Source of the DNA: Pseudomonas sp. MIACH
GTDB lineage: Bacteria > Pseudomonadota > Gammaproteobacteria > Pseudomonadales > Pseudomonadaceae
DNA: 64,000 nucleotides
Direction of reading: 5' to 3'
Assembly (NCBI RefSeq): GCF_001269925.1
Contig: NZ_LHVO01000017.1
Coordinates: forward strand, 1 to 64,000
Below the pieces are notes generated by a model that was not told where the DNA came from, did no database searches, and saw nothing but the letters and a program-made list of their open reading frames with translations. Below are positions 44,421 to 53,009 of the stretch, in pieces; positions within the stretch are counted from its first letter, which is position 1; every line of letters starts with the position of its first letter. The translations under genes were made by a program, and so were the position numbers.

Positions 44421-45057
44421 TGGCCCGTTCAACTCTATCTATCAGCTGTTTGCGGGCCATGAGCCCGCAGAAGCGGTGCGGCTGTTACGCCTTGAACTGA
44501 CCCCTCAGGCCCGCCGCGCATTCAGCCAGGGCTATCAACTTGTGCCTGGCGACCGAACGCCAGCGCATGTCCAGTCACCGCAGGCGGACAGAGTACTTGC
44601 CTCCCTCGGCCTGGATCTTCAGTTCCTGGGCGGGGAGCCGGCGGTCGTCGACGAGGGTACCCGCTTGACGGTCTCTATCGCTGCCCGTCTGGGGTTGCTC
44701 ACGCGCATGCTGGGCATGAGCTGGACGCATTTGTCCGAGCGGCGCAGCTTTGGTACGAAAACCACTCGCCATCAGTTGATCAAGGCTGAATTCGCGGACC
44801 TGAGCAACCAGTGCAGCCTGCTGGTACTGCAGTGGGAAATGCGCATCGCCGCCCAGGACTTCCAGGATGCCGAAGAAGACCATTGGCAGATCACCCAGAT
44901 GACCAATCGCGCGGAAAAACTCATGGGCGGACATGGCTATCTGCTTGGTGCGACGCACACATTGTCTTACCTCTCGATGATGTTCTACAGCCTGTATGGC
45001 AAAACGAATGGCCGTGACGGCCTGCCACGGCGCGAGAGCCTGGGGGAGGCCGTGTGA
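44413..45057 (+). CDS. Acyl-CoA dehydrogenase C-terminal-domain-like protein
   Basis: A 214-residue protein resembling only the C-terminal helical domain of acyl-CoA dehydrogenases: a long helical stretch (GTKTTRHQLIKAEFADLSNQ) and the FAD-contact motif KLMGGHGYLLG. The N-terminal and beta domains with the flavin and substrate-binding loops are missing, and no EGT catalytic glutamate motif follows. It may be a partner subunit for the acyl-CoA dehydrogenase at 61.4-62.5 kb or another protein, or a non-catalytic relic; I cannot tell. It overlaps the carrier gene by 8 bases and the MATE gene by 4. Confidence 0.68.
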   Translation: MPDGPFNSIYQLFAGHEPAEAVRLLRLELTPQARRAFSQGYQLVPGDRTPAHVQSPQADRVLASLGLDLQFLGGEPAVVDEGTRLTVSIAARLGLLTRMLGMSWTHLSERRSFGTKTTRHQLIKAEFADLSNQCSLLVLQWEMRIAAQDFQDAEEDHWQITQMTNRAEKLMGGHGYLLGATHTLSYLSMMFYSLYGKTNGRDGLPRRESLGEAV

Positions 45058-46406
45058 CGACATCACCGGGTATTGCCCTGTCGCAAAGCCAGGGGATGGG
45101 ACGGGATATCGCGGATCTGCTCAAGCTGGCCTGGCCCATGATTATCGTGGCCGTCGCGGTGTCGTTTTCGCAGAATATCCAGACCGCCATTTTGGGGCAC
45201 GGCGCCGAGACCACCTCGATTTACTGGCTGTCAATGATCCAGCCGTTCAGCTTCTTGTTCCTGGCGATCCTCGAATGCCTGGCGATCAGTAACCAGGTAT
45301 TCAGCGCCCGGTCCTTGAACCTCTGGTCAAAACAGAAAGTCTTGACGGCAACGTCGATTCTGGCCGTGCTGGGCATCGTGATTGTCGCCTTGCTCAGCGG
45401 CACGATTGCGCTCTCAGCGCCTTGGCTGGAGACGCTGCTGCCCGTGTCCGGCGGCGGCTTTTACCGCGAGGCGCTGCCCCTCTACTTCCTGTCGATGTTG
45501 CCGTTCATTCAGTTGGAAATGTGCAACAGCGCGCTGCGAGGGCAGGGCAAGAGTGCCGTGAGCATGCTGCTGGTGATTGCCTATATCGTCCTCAATGCCG
45601 GTATTTGCTACACCGGCTACCATGTCTACGGCTTGGGGTTCTATTCCATTATCGTGGCCAATGCCTTGGCGTCCGGCCTGTTGATCCCGGTGGCGATATG
45701 GCTGGTATGGCGGGTCGGTCACCAGCAACAGGATGACCGACCGCAGGCGTTCGTACCGCGATTGAAGGGTTTGCTTCAACAGGTTGGCTTGCCGATTTTC
45801 GCGTCTTTTATCGTGGTGTTCTTCAGCTCCCTTCTGGTGTTTCCACTGATAGGCACCTTGGGTGAGCAGTATGTCGCCGCGTTCCTGATCATTACCAAGA
45901 TCAGGATGTTCATTGTTATTCCCGCCGTGGCCTGCGGTTCGGCGCTGGCGATATTGATCAACCAGCGGTTGACCATCAGCAGCGGTGAGGGACTCAAGCG
46001 GTTGTTGCACCGCGGGCTGATGTTTATCGGCGGCCTCTATCTTGTGCTCACGGTTGGCGTCTATTTCAGTGAAAAGACACTGATAGGCGTTCTTTCCGGG
46101 GATGGGCCGATCCGGGAAGCCAGCAGCCAGATGATGCTGATCTTACTGCCGACATTTTTTCTCACGGCATTCGTGGCGTCTCTGCAGGCATTGCTCGAAC
46201 AACTGGACCAGGCGCGTCGTGTGCTGATCTTAACGGTGATCATAGAGTTGCTCATGGTGATCGTGCTGTTGGTGGGTTGGGACCGTTTCACAAACCTGAA
46301 TGCGATCTTGAGCATCATCATCGGGTTCAGTACCCTTTACTTCCTGGCCTTTGCCAATGAGTACTGGCGGCTCGCGAATAAAATCGGGAGCGAGCATGTT
46401 CTTTAG
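45054..46406 (+). CDS. MATE-family efflux transporter
   Basis: A 450-residue membrane protein with about 12 helices, resembling MATE/NorM multidrug exporters (two related halves; the first begins LLKLAWPMIIVAVAVSFSQNIQTAILG, the second VGLPIFASFIVVFFSSLLVFPLIG). It would extrude a small molecule using an ion gradient. It starts at a GTG overlapping the previous stop by four bases and overlaps the hydrolase gene downstream, so it is part of the left operon and probably exports or protects against the cluster's product. Confidence 0.82.
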   Translation: MTTSPGIALSQSQGMGRDIADLLKLAWPMIIVAVAVSFSQNIQTAILGHGAETTSIYWLSMIQPFSFLFLAILECLAISNQVFSARSLNLWSKQKVLTATSILAVLGIVIVALLSGTIALSAPWLETLLPVSGGGFYREALPLYFLSMLPFIQLEMCNSALRGQGKSAVSMLLVIAYIVLNAGICYTGYHVYGLGFYSIIVANALASGLLIPVAIWLVWRVGHQQQDDRPQAFVPRLKGLLQQVGLPIFASFIVVFFSSLLVFPLIGTLGEQYVAAFLIITKIRMFIVIPAVACGSALAILINQRLTISSGEGLKRLLHRGLMFIGGLYLVLTVGVYFSEKTLIGVLSGDGPIREASSQMMLILLPTFFLTAFVASLQALLEQLDQARRVLILTVIIELLMVIVLLVGWDRFTNLNAILSIIIGFSTLYFLAFANEYWRLANKIGSEHVL

Positions 46407-47451
46407 TGTTATCTATCCGCTGCTGTTGGTCGTTTCGTTGATCCACCAGAATTACCTTCGCGTGCTGGTGGTGATGCGGCTTCGGCCGACATTGCTGATG
46501 AAGGCCAGGGTCCGGCCCACCACGCACTATGTACGCGTCTGCCGTTACATCAGGCTGTTCGACCTGTATTCGTTGGACATGATGTCTTCCTACCTGTCAG
46601 CGCTGTATGCCCTGCATCTGTTTGAAAAGACCCGACCGTTGCCCTACAAACCCGCGGAAATGATGTTGCTCAGCCAGTGTCGGCAGGAGAACTTCAGCTG
46701 GCGGCATACGTTCGTGAAAATGTTCATTTACCCGCAACCCGAGCAGCACGCCGAGAAAGTCTTACTGCTGCATGGCTGGGACGGGCGAAGCATCATGCTC
46801 CGACACCTTGCCCAGCGTTTGCAGGCCAAAGGGTACACCGTCTTCGCGCCAGACCTGCCGGCGCATGGGGTGTCTCCCGGCAAGGGCGTGTCTTTCTACG
46901 ATCTGTCCAAGGCGGTGCTCGATATCGAGCGGCAATACGGTCCTTTTTCAGTGGTCGTCGGTCATTCGTCCGGCGGCTTGGTGGGCTGCATGGCTGCCTT
47001 GCAAGGGCTGCCCCTCAAGCGAATGATCCTGATCAGCAGTCCATGCAGCTTCGGCGAGATGCTCGACAGTTTTGTGCTCAACAACAAAATGCCCAAGCAT
47101 ATTGCGACATCGATGAAACAACTCTACCGACTGCGTTACGGCGTCAACCCCGATAAGATCGGGCCGGAGTTAATCGCAAAGATAAAACAGCCTGTGCTGA
47201 TAGTGCATGACAAGGGTGACGTGAGTATCGATCTGGCGGATGCCATGGTCCTTAGCCATGTACTGGGCAAAAGCAAACTGATCGTCACCGAAGGCAAAGG
47301 GCACAACGGTGCATTGCGCGATGCTGCAGTGTTCGGCCGCATTGCAGCGTTTCTGGACGCGACAGCACAGGAGGATTATGCCGCGATACCTGATCCCGTA
47401 TTACGCCTGCGCGCCACGTTAAACCTGGGAGCCCAGGCTTCGAAGGGTTAG
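46396..47451 (+). CDS. Alpha/beta hydrolase (thioesterase/lipase-like)
   Basis: A 351-residue alpha/beta hydrolase. The N-terminus (about 1-25) is a hydrophobic anchor. The nucleophile elbow is VVVGHSSGGLVG, with the acid in VHDKGDVS and histidine in GKGHNGAL, and the oxyanion region is LLHGWDGRS. A second hydrolase with a very similar elbow (YGPF...HSAGG) ends the window at 63.5 kb. It could release or esterify the cluster's acyl product. The ATG overlaps the MATE gene end by 11 bases, with GGGAG upstream. Confidence 0.82.
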   Translation: MFFSVIYPLLLVVSLIHQNYLRVLVVMRLRPTLLMKARVRPTTHYVRVCRYIRLFDLYSLDMMSSYLSALYALHLFEKTRPLPYKPAEMMLLSQCRQENFSWRHTFVKMFIYPQPEQHAEKVLLLHGWDGRSIMLRHLAQRLQAKGYTVFAPDLPAHGVSPGKGVSFYDLSKAVLDIERQYGPFSVVVGHSSGGLVGCMAALQGLPLKRMILISSPCSFGEMLDSFVLNNKMPKHIATSMKQLYRLRYGVNPDKIGPELIAKIKQPVLIVHDKGDVSIDLADAMVLSHVLGKSKLIVTEGKGHNGALRDAAVFGRIAAFLDATAQEDYAAIPDPVLRLRATLNLGAQASKG

Positions 47452-47479
47452 TGGGTATGCGCCACTCGGCGATACCCAC
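47451..47479. terminator. Hairpin between convergent hydrolase and AraC genes
   Basis: GTGGGTAT and, after one bulged base, CGCC on the left pair with GGCG-ATACCCAC on the right. The element begins at the hydrolase stop and lies 65 bases from the end of the AraC gene. It is likely a terminator for the left operon, although no T-run is seen. Confidence 0.5.
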
Positions 47480-47543
47480 TGTCACATCCTGGCTGTTTCC
47501 ACCTCCCCTCAAGTACTGATTCCGCGCCTGGCTGATTGATGGG

Positions 47544-48089
47544 TTATATCGAATTGATATTATTGATCAGCATATTGCGCGAGAAACCAATCCGTTGCAT
47601 GCCAAAGATAAAGTCATATTCGGACGATTCTTTCTTGGCTTCCTGCCTGACCGACTTCATGACGTACTGTTTGAACTTCAACGGCGTTTCGTTATAGGTC
47701 TTACTGAAGCTCCGGGAAAAGTGCGGCAATGAGGAAAAACCACAAGCATAGCTAATGTCGGTCAATGACCAGTCCGGGGCCAGGTGAATAAACTCCTTCG
47801 CCAGGGCAAGTCGGACTTTCCACATCCACTTTATGGCCGTTACGTTGTAAAACAGATTGAACATTCGACAAATATCGAATCGGGTTTTGCCACAGATTTT
47901 TTCCAGGTCTTCCAACGTGATCTCCTCGGAAATATTTTCCAGGATGTAGTTGATCGCGTTGACCATGCACAGCGCTTTTTCAGTGTGTGCGTGTTTGCCG
48001 TAGATCTCAAAATGACGTTTATACAAGTCGTCCATTATTTTTTGAGTGAAGCCGTTTTTTTCAGCATTCGAGATTTTAATTTCCCACAT
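47544..48089 (-). CDS. AraC family transcriptional regulator
   Basis: A 181-residue AraC-type regulator. The two helix-turn-helix motifs lie at about residues 60-150: ITLEDLEKICGKTRFDICRMFN and WSLTDISYACGFSSLPHFSRSFSKTYNETP. The N-terminal region is short (about 50 residues) and does not look like a sugar-binding cupin. It is transcribed towards the left operon and its start faces the exporter operon. Repeated GAATAGGCAAT elements lie 70-160 bases upstream and may be its sites. It is the most likely local regulator of the cluster. Confidence 0.87.
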   Translation of the reverse strand: MWEIKISNAEKNGFTQKIMDDLYKRHFEIYGKHAHTEKALCMVNAINYILENISEEITLEDLEKICGKTRFDICRMFNLFYNVTAIKWMWKVRLALAKEFIHLAPDWSLTDISYACGFSSLPHFSRSFSKTYNETPLKFKQYVMKSVRQEAKKESSEYDFIFGMQRIGFSRNMLINNINSI

Positions 48090-48158
48090 ACAGACTCCGT
48101 TCTGCAGCGCTCAATGGCGAAGGTTTTTATTATTGGGATCACGTGTTGACTCCTTCAT

Positions 48159-48251
48159 GAATAGGCAATTGCTATGCCAGATTTTCGGCGCTTTCAAGTA
48201 GCTGTTTGCTAAGTATTTTTTTTGCCTTTTTCGATTTCGGGAATAGGCAAT
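48159..48251. promoter_or_regulatory. Direct repeat GAATAGGCAAT x2
   Basis: Identical 11-base copies at 48159-48169 and 48241-48251, 82 bases apart start to start, in the AT-rich gap between the AraC gene and the exporter operon. Direct repeats are common AraC-family sites. One copy is embedded in a GGGA...TCCC inverted repeat. Function is inferred. Confidence 0.4.
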
Positions 48252-48290
48252 CCCATTTTCGCAAAGGTTTTATTGTTGTGCTTATTTTGC

Positions 48291-48306
48291 GTCCCACTAT
48301 TGGGAC
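48291..48306. promoter_or_regulatory. Inverted repeat GTCCCA-N4-TGGGAC
   Basis: A perfect 6+4+6 inverted repeat in the intergenic region upstream of the exporter operon, 162 bases before the sigma-54 promoter. Upstream activator sites of NtrC-type regulators are inverted repeats placed about 100-200 bases before their promoter, so this is a plausible binding site for the regulator encoded at 53.0 kb. Confidence 0.4.
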
Positions 48307-48467
48307 AGGCGCGTACGTGGGGTTTCGCTATTGAAATCAGCTAATAAAAGGTATCGGTGTGACTGGCGTTCCGAAAATGAGACGGCCCGCAGCTGAAAGC
48401 GGGTAGAGCATTTCATGGATTGGATTTTATTTGTTTTATATCAGTGACTTATGTGATTTTGTTGTTC

Positions 48468-48483
48468 TGGCATGGAAAGTGCT
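48468..48483 (+). promoter_or_regulatory. Sigma-54 promoter of the exporter operon
   Basis: TGGCAT-GGAAAG-TGCT places the -24 GG (48469-48470) and the -12 GC (48481-48482) exactly ten bases apart, and it agrees with the TGGCAY/TTGC consensus except for one base. It lies 35-50 bases before the adaptor start at 48518. The operon ends in an NtrC-type regulator, which would act at exactly this kind of promoter. Confidence 0.65.
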
Positions 48484-48517
48484 TTGGCGTATTCAAGTGT
48501 TTAATATTGGTAGAGCC

Positions 48518-49768
48518 ATGGATATCTCGATCCCGCAGCCGGGAAATAAACGCATATTGAAGAAGCACAGTAAGGCCATCGCCGGCGGGGTCTTTTTGCT
48601 GGTGCTGTTGCTGGTGATCTACAACTACCAGTTCTCCCCTTATCAGGTGGCGCGTAGCAGCGTGACGATTGCCGAAGTCAAGTATGGTGACTTCGCCGTC
48701 GAAGTACGTGGCAATGGTGTGCTGTTACCCTTGGATATCAACTGGGTGGCGGCAAACGTCGACGCCAGGGTGGAGCAGGTGGTTTATAAAGCCGGGACGA
48801 AAGTCAGCAAGGGAGAGTTGCTGGTTGTCATGAGCAACCCGACGCTTGAACAGCGACTTCAGGAGAACCAATTGGAACTGAATGCGCGCCGCGCGGAAAC
48901 CGAGGCAAAAAATGCTGAACTGCAAAATAAAGTACTGAATCAAGAGGCGTTGATGTTGGAGGCGAAGAGTCGGCTGCTCAGCTCTACCTTGCGCCTGGCC
49001 GCCCAGAAAAAATATATAGCGGCCGTGCCCCGGCTCGAATATGAAACCACGCGCATCCTGACGCAACAGTACACTCAGCAGGTCGGTTTTGAAGAGCGGC
49101 GATTAAAGACACTTAAGCTCAGTGTCGAGGCGGATAAAAAGGCCAACTTCATGCGCCTGAATAAAATGGAGTCGCAAGTTGCATTGAGCCAGCAGGAGGT
49201 GGATTCACTCAAGGTTAAATCACCGATAGATGGCATCTTGCAGGATGTAAAAGTCCAGGCTGGTCAGCGGGTAACAGTCGGCAGTGATATTGCCCGCCTG
49301 GCCAAAGAGAAAGAATTGTATGCCGAACTCAAGGTGCCTGAGTTGCAATCGCGCGATCTCGCGGTCGGGCAGGCCGTCACCATCAACACGGGCCGCAGCC
49401 GTTTCGCCGGTGTGCTTTCCAGGGTGGATCCAGCGGTAACCAACGGTACGGTCAAGGTGGATGTAACGTTCAATGAGCCGTTGCCACAGGAGGCGCGGCC
49501 CGACCTGAGTGTCGATGGGTTGATCGCCGTGACCAAAATCAATAATTCGCTTTATGTCGAGCGCCCACCGTTCGCGCAGAGTAACTTGCCCTCTATGCTC
49601 TACCTGTTGGATGAAAAGAGCCGTTCAGCGACCAAAATGAAAGTCGTGTTCGGGCAAGGTTCTGCGGACTACATCCAGATCACCAGTGGGCTCAAGGCTG
49701 GCGACAAAATAATTCTCAGTGATAGCACTGCGTGGCAGGGGGCCGATCAGATTGCAATCGCCAAATGA
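48518..49768 (+). CDS. Periplasmic adaptor protein (HlyD/MacA-like)
   Basis: A 416-residue membrane fusion protein. One membrane helix (about 20-40) is followed by a lipoyl-type half (GVLLPLDINWVAANVDARVEQVVYKAGTKVSKGELL-like region), long coiled-coil helices (about 110-230), the second lipoyl half (SPIDGILQDVKVQAGQRVTVGSDIARL in part) and beta-barrel domains. It links an inner-membrane exporter to the outer membrane. I use the ATG at 48518, immediately downstream of the sigma-54 promoter; an earlier in-frame start would lie upstream of that promoter. An ABC ATPase and permease follow. No outer-membrane TolC gene is in the window. Confidence 0.87.
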   Translation: MDISIPQPGNKRILKKHSKAIAGGVFLLVLLLVIYNYQFSPYQVARSSVTIAEVKYGDFAVEVRGNGVLLPLDINWVAANVDARVEQVVYKAGTKVSKGELLVVMSNPTLEQRLQENQLELNARRAETEAKNAELQNKVLNQEALMLEAKSRLLSSTLRLAAQKKYIAAVPRLEYETTRILTQQYTQQVGFEERRLKTLKLSVEADKKANFMRLNKMESQVALSQQEVDSLKVKSPIDGILQDVKVQAGQRVTVGSDIARLAKEKELYAELKVPELQSRDLAVGQAVTINTGRSRFAGVLSRVDPAVTNGTVKVDVTFNEPLPQEARPDLSVDGLIAVTKINNSLYVERPPFAQSNLPSMLYLLDEKSRSATKMKVVFGQGSADYIQITSGLKAGDKIILSDSTAWQGADQIAIAK

Positions 49769-49811
49769 TGCAGCGCGCGCCTGCCAACGGAACAATGCCC
49801 AGGAGACAACG

Positions 49812-50531
49812 ATGATGGAACCTTTGGTTGAACTGACGGATGTCAATAAAGTTTTCCTTACTGACGAAATCGAAACCCATGCGCTCAGCAAGATCACGCT
49901 CACCATTGCAAAGGGCGAGTACGTGGCGATATCCGGGCCTTCGGGGTGTGGGAAGTCGACCCTGCTCTCTGTCCTGGGGTTGCTGGACACGGCTTCCAGC
50001 GGCACCTATCAACTGGCGGGTCACAACGTCGAAAACATTTCCAAGAAACAGCGTGCACAGGTACGCAACCGCGACATCGGGTTTATCTTCCAGTCGTTCA
50101 ATCTCATCAGTGACCTGACGATCGAAGAAAATGTCGCACTGCCACTGACCTACCGCAGTGATATTTCCAAGACAGAGCGCCAGGCACGCGTGTCCGAGGC
50201 GCTGGCCAAGGTCAACATGTCCCACCGCAGCCGTCACTATCCTTCACAACTCTCTGGCGGGCAGCAGCAGCGTGTCGCAGTGGCCCGGGCCATTGTGGGC
50301 AATCCCACCATCCTGCTGGCGGACGAACCCACCGGTAACCTGGATTCGCATAACGCAGAAGCGGTACTGGACATCCTCGACAAACTGCATCAGGAGGGTG
50401 CCACGATCTGCATCGTGACCCACGATCCTCGTTCGGCGGAGCGGGCCCAGCGCAGTATTGTCCTGTCTGACGGCAAGGTGGTCGGCGATGGAGAACTGGC
50501 GCGGCAACTGACCCTGGTGAAGGAAGCATAA
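49812..50531 (+). CDS. ABC transporter ATP-binding protein (MacB/LolD-like)
   Basis: A 239-residue ABC ATPase. Walker A is [10 protein letters not shown], the signature motif is [15 protein letters not shown], Walker B is [12 protein letters not shown], and the H-loop is IVTHDP. It resembles the MacB/LolD/FtsE group that works with FtsX-type permeases. The ATG at 49812 has AGGAG upstream. The permease starts one base after its stop. Confidence 0.93.
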   Translation: MMEPLVELTDVNKVFLTDEIETHALSKITLTIAKGEYVAISGPSGCGKSTLLSVLGLLDTASSGTYQLAGHNVENISKKQRAQVRNRDIGFIFQSFNLISDLTIEENVALPLTYRSDISKTERQARVSEALAKVNMSHRSRHYPSQLSGGQQQRVAVARAIVGNPTILLADEPTGNLDSHNAEAVLDILDKLHQEGATICIVTHDPRSAERAQRSIVLSDGKVVGDGELARQLTLVKEA

Positions 50532-50532
50532 G

Positions 50533-52962
50533 ATGCTTTTTGACATTCGTTATGCCCTGCGGTTACTGCTCAAAAGCCCCGGCTTCACTTTTGTCACCGT
50601 GCTGATCATGTCCTGCGGGCTGGCACTGACCCTCTATATGTTTTCGGTGATCAACACCATCATGTTCACCGCGCTGCCCTATCCCGACGGCAAGAGCATG
50701 GTGTTGGTCAATCCGACCGTGAACAGCGTCAGCCTGAGTGATTCCGGGCTGAACTACCTGGATTACAGCGACATCAAGGCGCGCACCACCCAGCTCGACG
50801 ATGTGGGGTATTTCTACGCGGAGCGTGCGGATATCAGCGATGGCAGCAAGGCCGTTTCCTATATGGCCATCAGAAATACGCCTGAGATGTTCTCCTACGC
50901 CGGGGTCCAGCCGTTCATGGGCCGGGTGCTGAATAACGAAGACGTGCAGTCCGGAGCCGCGCCCGTGGCGGTCATCAGCTACACGATGTGGCAGAACTAT
51001 TTTGCTTCCGATGCGCAACTCATTGGCCGCGATATCACCATCAACGGCGTTCACACGCGCATCGTCGGCATCATGCCGCAGAATTTTGCCTTTCCCTTTT
51101 TCCATGACCTCTGGCTGCCGTCACAGCTTGAGCCTTCGCAATACCTGGTGCGTAAAGGCGCGCCGGAAGTGTCTGTCTATGCGCGCTTGAAGGAGGGCGT
51201 GACCCTTGGGGACGCCAATCGCGACCTCAATCGCGTGATGCAGTCACTGGCGCAGGAGCATCCGGAAAGCAATAAGGGGCTTTCAGCGCAGGTGCTGACG
51301 TTCCAGGAAAACTTCATGGGGGAGGAGACCACACCGATCTTCATCGTCATGCTGATCGCCGTCAGTTTTGTGCTGCTGCTGGCGTGCTGCAATGTCGGCA
51401 ACCTCTTGCTGGCACGAACGACTGAGCGTTCCAAGGAAATAGCGATCCGAGTGGCGTTGGGCTCGCCTGCTGGCCGCCTGGTGCTGCAAATGATGTGGGA
51501 AAGCCTGTTTATCTGTTTCTTGTCCGGCGTGGTGGCGGTGTTGCTGGCGGCATGGGGCCTGGAGATCACCAATCAGATACTGCCGGGTTTCGTTCCCAAC
51601 AAAATTCCGTTCTGGTGGCAGCTGTCACTCGATCACCTGTTGGTGGTCAACGCACTTGTCCTGGTGATCCTCACGGCGGTGCTCACCAGCGCACTGCCTG
51701 CATGGAAAATTGTCCGTGGCAATTTCAACGATGTGTTGCGCGATGGCACCCGTGGCGCGCAGAGCCGTGGCGCTGGCCGGGTCTCGCGGATTCTGGTGAT
51801 TTTTGAAGTGGGCTTGTCCTGCTCCATCTTGTGCATCAGTGCGCTGTTTGCGCTGCTGGTCTATCAGGCGACCCGGGCTGACTACGGTGTAGACACCCGC
51901 AACTACCTGACCGGGCAGATCCACCTCAACGTCAACAGCTACCCGGATGATGCAAGCCGTATCCTGTTTTATCAGCGCTTGCGGGACGCAGCAGCGGCGA
52001 TTCCGGGCGTTGAAAGTGCGGCACTGACGACCAGTGCTGTAGGACAGTTCACTGTTCCGCGTCAGGTAGATGTCGACTCGTCGAACAACAACACTAACGA
52101 GCGCTGGTCGTACCCGATGGTCAATGATGTGCAGGTCATGCCCGGCAGCTTATCGGCAATGGGGATCACGCCCATTGCGGGCAGGGAACTGGCCCACAAT
52201 GACACCCAGGATTCACAGCCGGTGGTGGTGGTCAGCCAGTCTTTTGCCGAGCAGTCCTGGCCTGGCGAACGCGATGTCATCGGCAAGCGCCTGCGGTTCC
52301 GCGAGGGTGATGATCAACGCTGGTATAACGTCGTGGGCGTAGTGCCCAACGTGATTCATGGGCGTCCGTTCAGCGCCTTCCGGCATCGCACTACGGTCTA
52401 CCGCTCCCTGGAGCAGCAATCGGCGTCCTCGTTGATGCTGGTACTGCGCGCTCAACACCCGGAAACGCTTGGGCCAGCATTGATCAGTGCGGTCCACCAA
52501 CTGGACAGCAATCTGTCCGTCAATCAGATCCAGACCTTGAGTCAACGCCTGGCACGTAATACCGCCGGCTTGCATTTTATTGCCAATCTTTTCATGTTGT
52601 TTGGCTTCGTGGCGATGATACTGGCGGCAACAGGCATTTACGCGGTGATGTGCAACCTGATCAACCAGCGCACGCAGGAAATTGGCGTACGCATGGCCAT
52701 GGGGGCCACGGAGAATAATTTGTTACGTATGCTGATGCTCCAGGGCGGCAAGCAATTATTGACCGGTCTTATCATCGGCTTGCCGCTGGCCTTCTTCGTG
52801 GCACCTAAACTGACGCACGTCCTGGGTAATGGAAACACGCCCTTTGCGCTTCTGTTCTGCATGGTGGCACTGATGATTTCGCTGGTCGTGGCGCTGGCGG
52901 TCTGGCTGCCGTCCCGACGGGCCACCAATATGTCGCCCGCTGACGCGATTCGTTATGAATAA
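50533..52962 (+). CDS. ABC permease, duplicated FtsX type (ADOP-like)
   Basis: An 809-residue permease with two FtsX/MacB_PCD units. Each unit has a periplasmic domain preceded and followed by membrane helices: the first periplasmic domain spans about residues 45-270, helices about 275-430, the second periplasmic domain about 450-660, and helices near 680-800 ending in LPSRRATNMSPADAIRYE. This size and layout match the duplicated permeases seen in acidobacteria and other bacteria that partner a separate ATPase, adaptor, NtrC-type regulator and kinase. It probably moves a small molecule or peptide out of the inner membrane. The cargo is likely the cluster's product, by context. Confidence 0.85.
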   Translation: MLFDIRYALRLLLKSPGFTFVTVLIMSCGLALTLYMFSVINTIMFTALPYPDGKSMVLVNPTVNSVSLSDSGLNYLDYSDIKARTTQLDDVGYFYAERADISDGSKAVSYMAIRNTPEMFSYAGVQPFMGRVLNNEDVQSGAAPVAVISYTMWQNYFASDAQLIGRDITINGVHTRIVGIMPQNFAFPFFHDLWLPSQLEPSQYLVRKGAPEVSVYARLKEGVTLGDANRDLNRVMQSLAQEHPESNKGLSAQVLTFQENFMGEETTPIFIVMLIAVSFVLLLACCNVGNLLLARTTERSKEIAIRVALGSPAGRLVLQMMWESLFICFLSGVVAVLLAAWGLEITNQILPGFVPNKIPFWWQLSLDHLLVVNALVLVILTAVLTSALPAWKIVRGNFNDVLRDGTRGAQSRGAGRVSRILVIFEVGLSCSILCISALFALLVYQATRADYGVDTRNYLTGQIHLNVNSYPDDASRILFYQRLRDAAAAIPGVESAALTTSAVGQFTVPRQVDVDSSNNNTNERWSYPMVNDVQVMPGSLSAMGITPIAGRELAHNDTQDSQPVVVVSQSFAEQSWPGERDVIGKRLRFREGDDQRWYNVVGVVPNVIHGRPFSAFRHRTTVYRSLEQQSASSLMLVLRAQHPETLGPALISAVHQLDSNLSVNQIQTLSQRLARNTAGLHFIANLFMLFGFVAMILAATGIYAVMCNLINQRTQEIGVRMAMGATENNLLRMLMLQGGKQLLTGLIIGLPLAFFVAPKLTHVLGNGNTPFALLFCMVALMISLVVALAVWLPSRRATNMSPADAIRYE

Positions 52963-52968
52963 ACGATC

Positions 52969-52988
52969 GCCGTGCTCACAGGCACGGC
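52969..52988 (+). other. Small hairpin between permease and regulator genes
   Basis: GCCGTGC (52969-52975) pairs with GCACGGC (52982-52988) over a 6-base loop in the 47-base gap. It may lower transcription or stabilise the upstream message; there is no T-run. Confidence 0.35.
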
Positions 52989-53009
52989 GGTGCAAGTTGG
53001 AAGCTTGGA

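Noticed and set aside
48431..48518. Earlier start for the adaptor protein
   Set aside because: The frame is open from 48431, but this stretch contains the sigma-54 promoter and lacks a ribosome-binding site; the ATG at 48518 is followed by a normal adaptor N-terminus.
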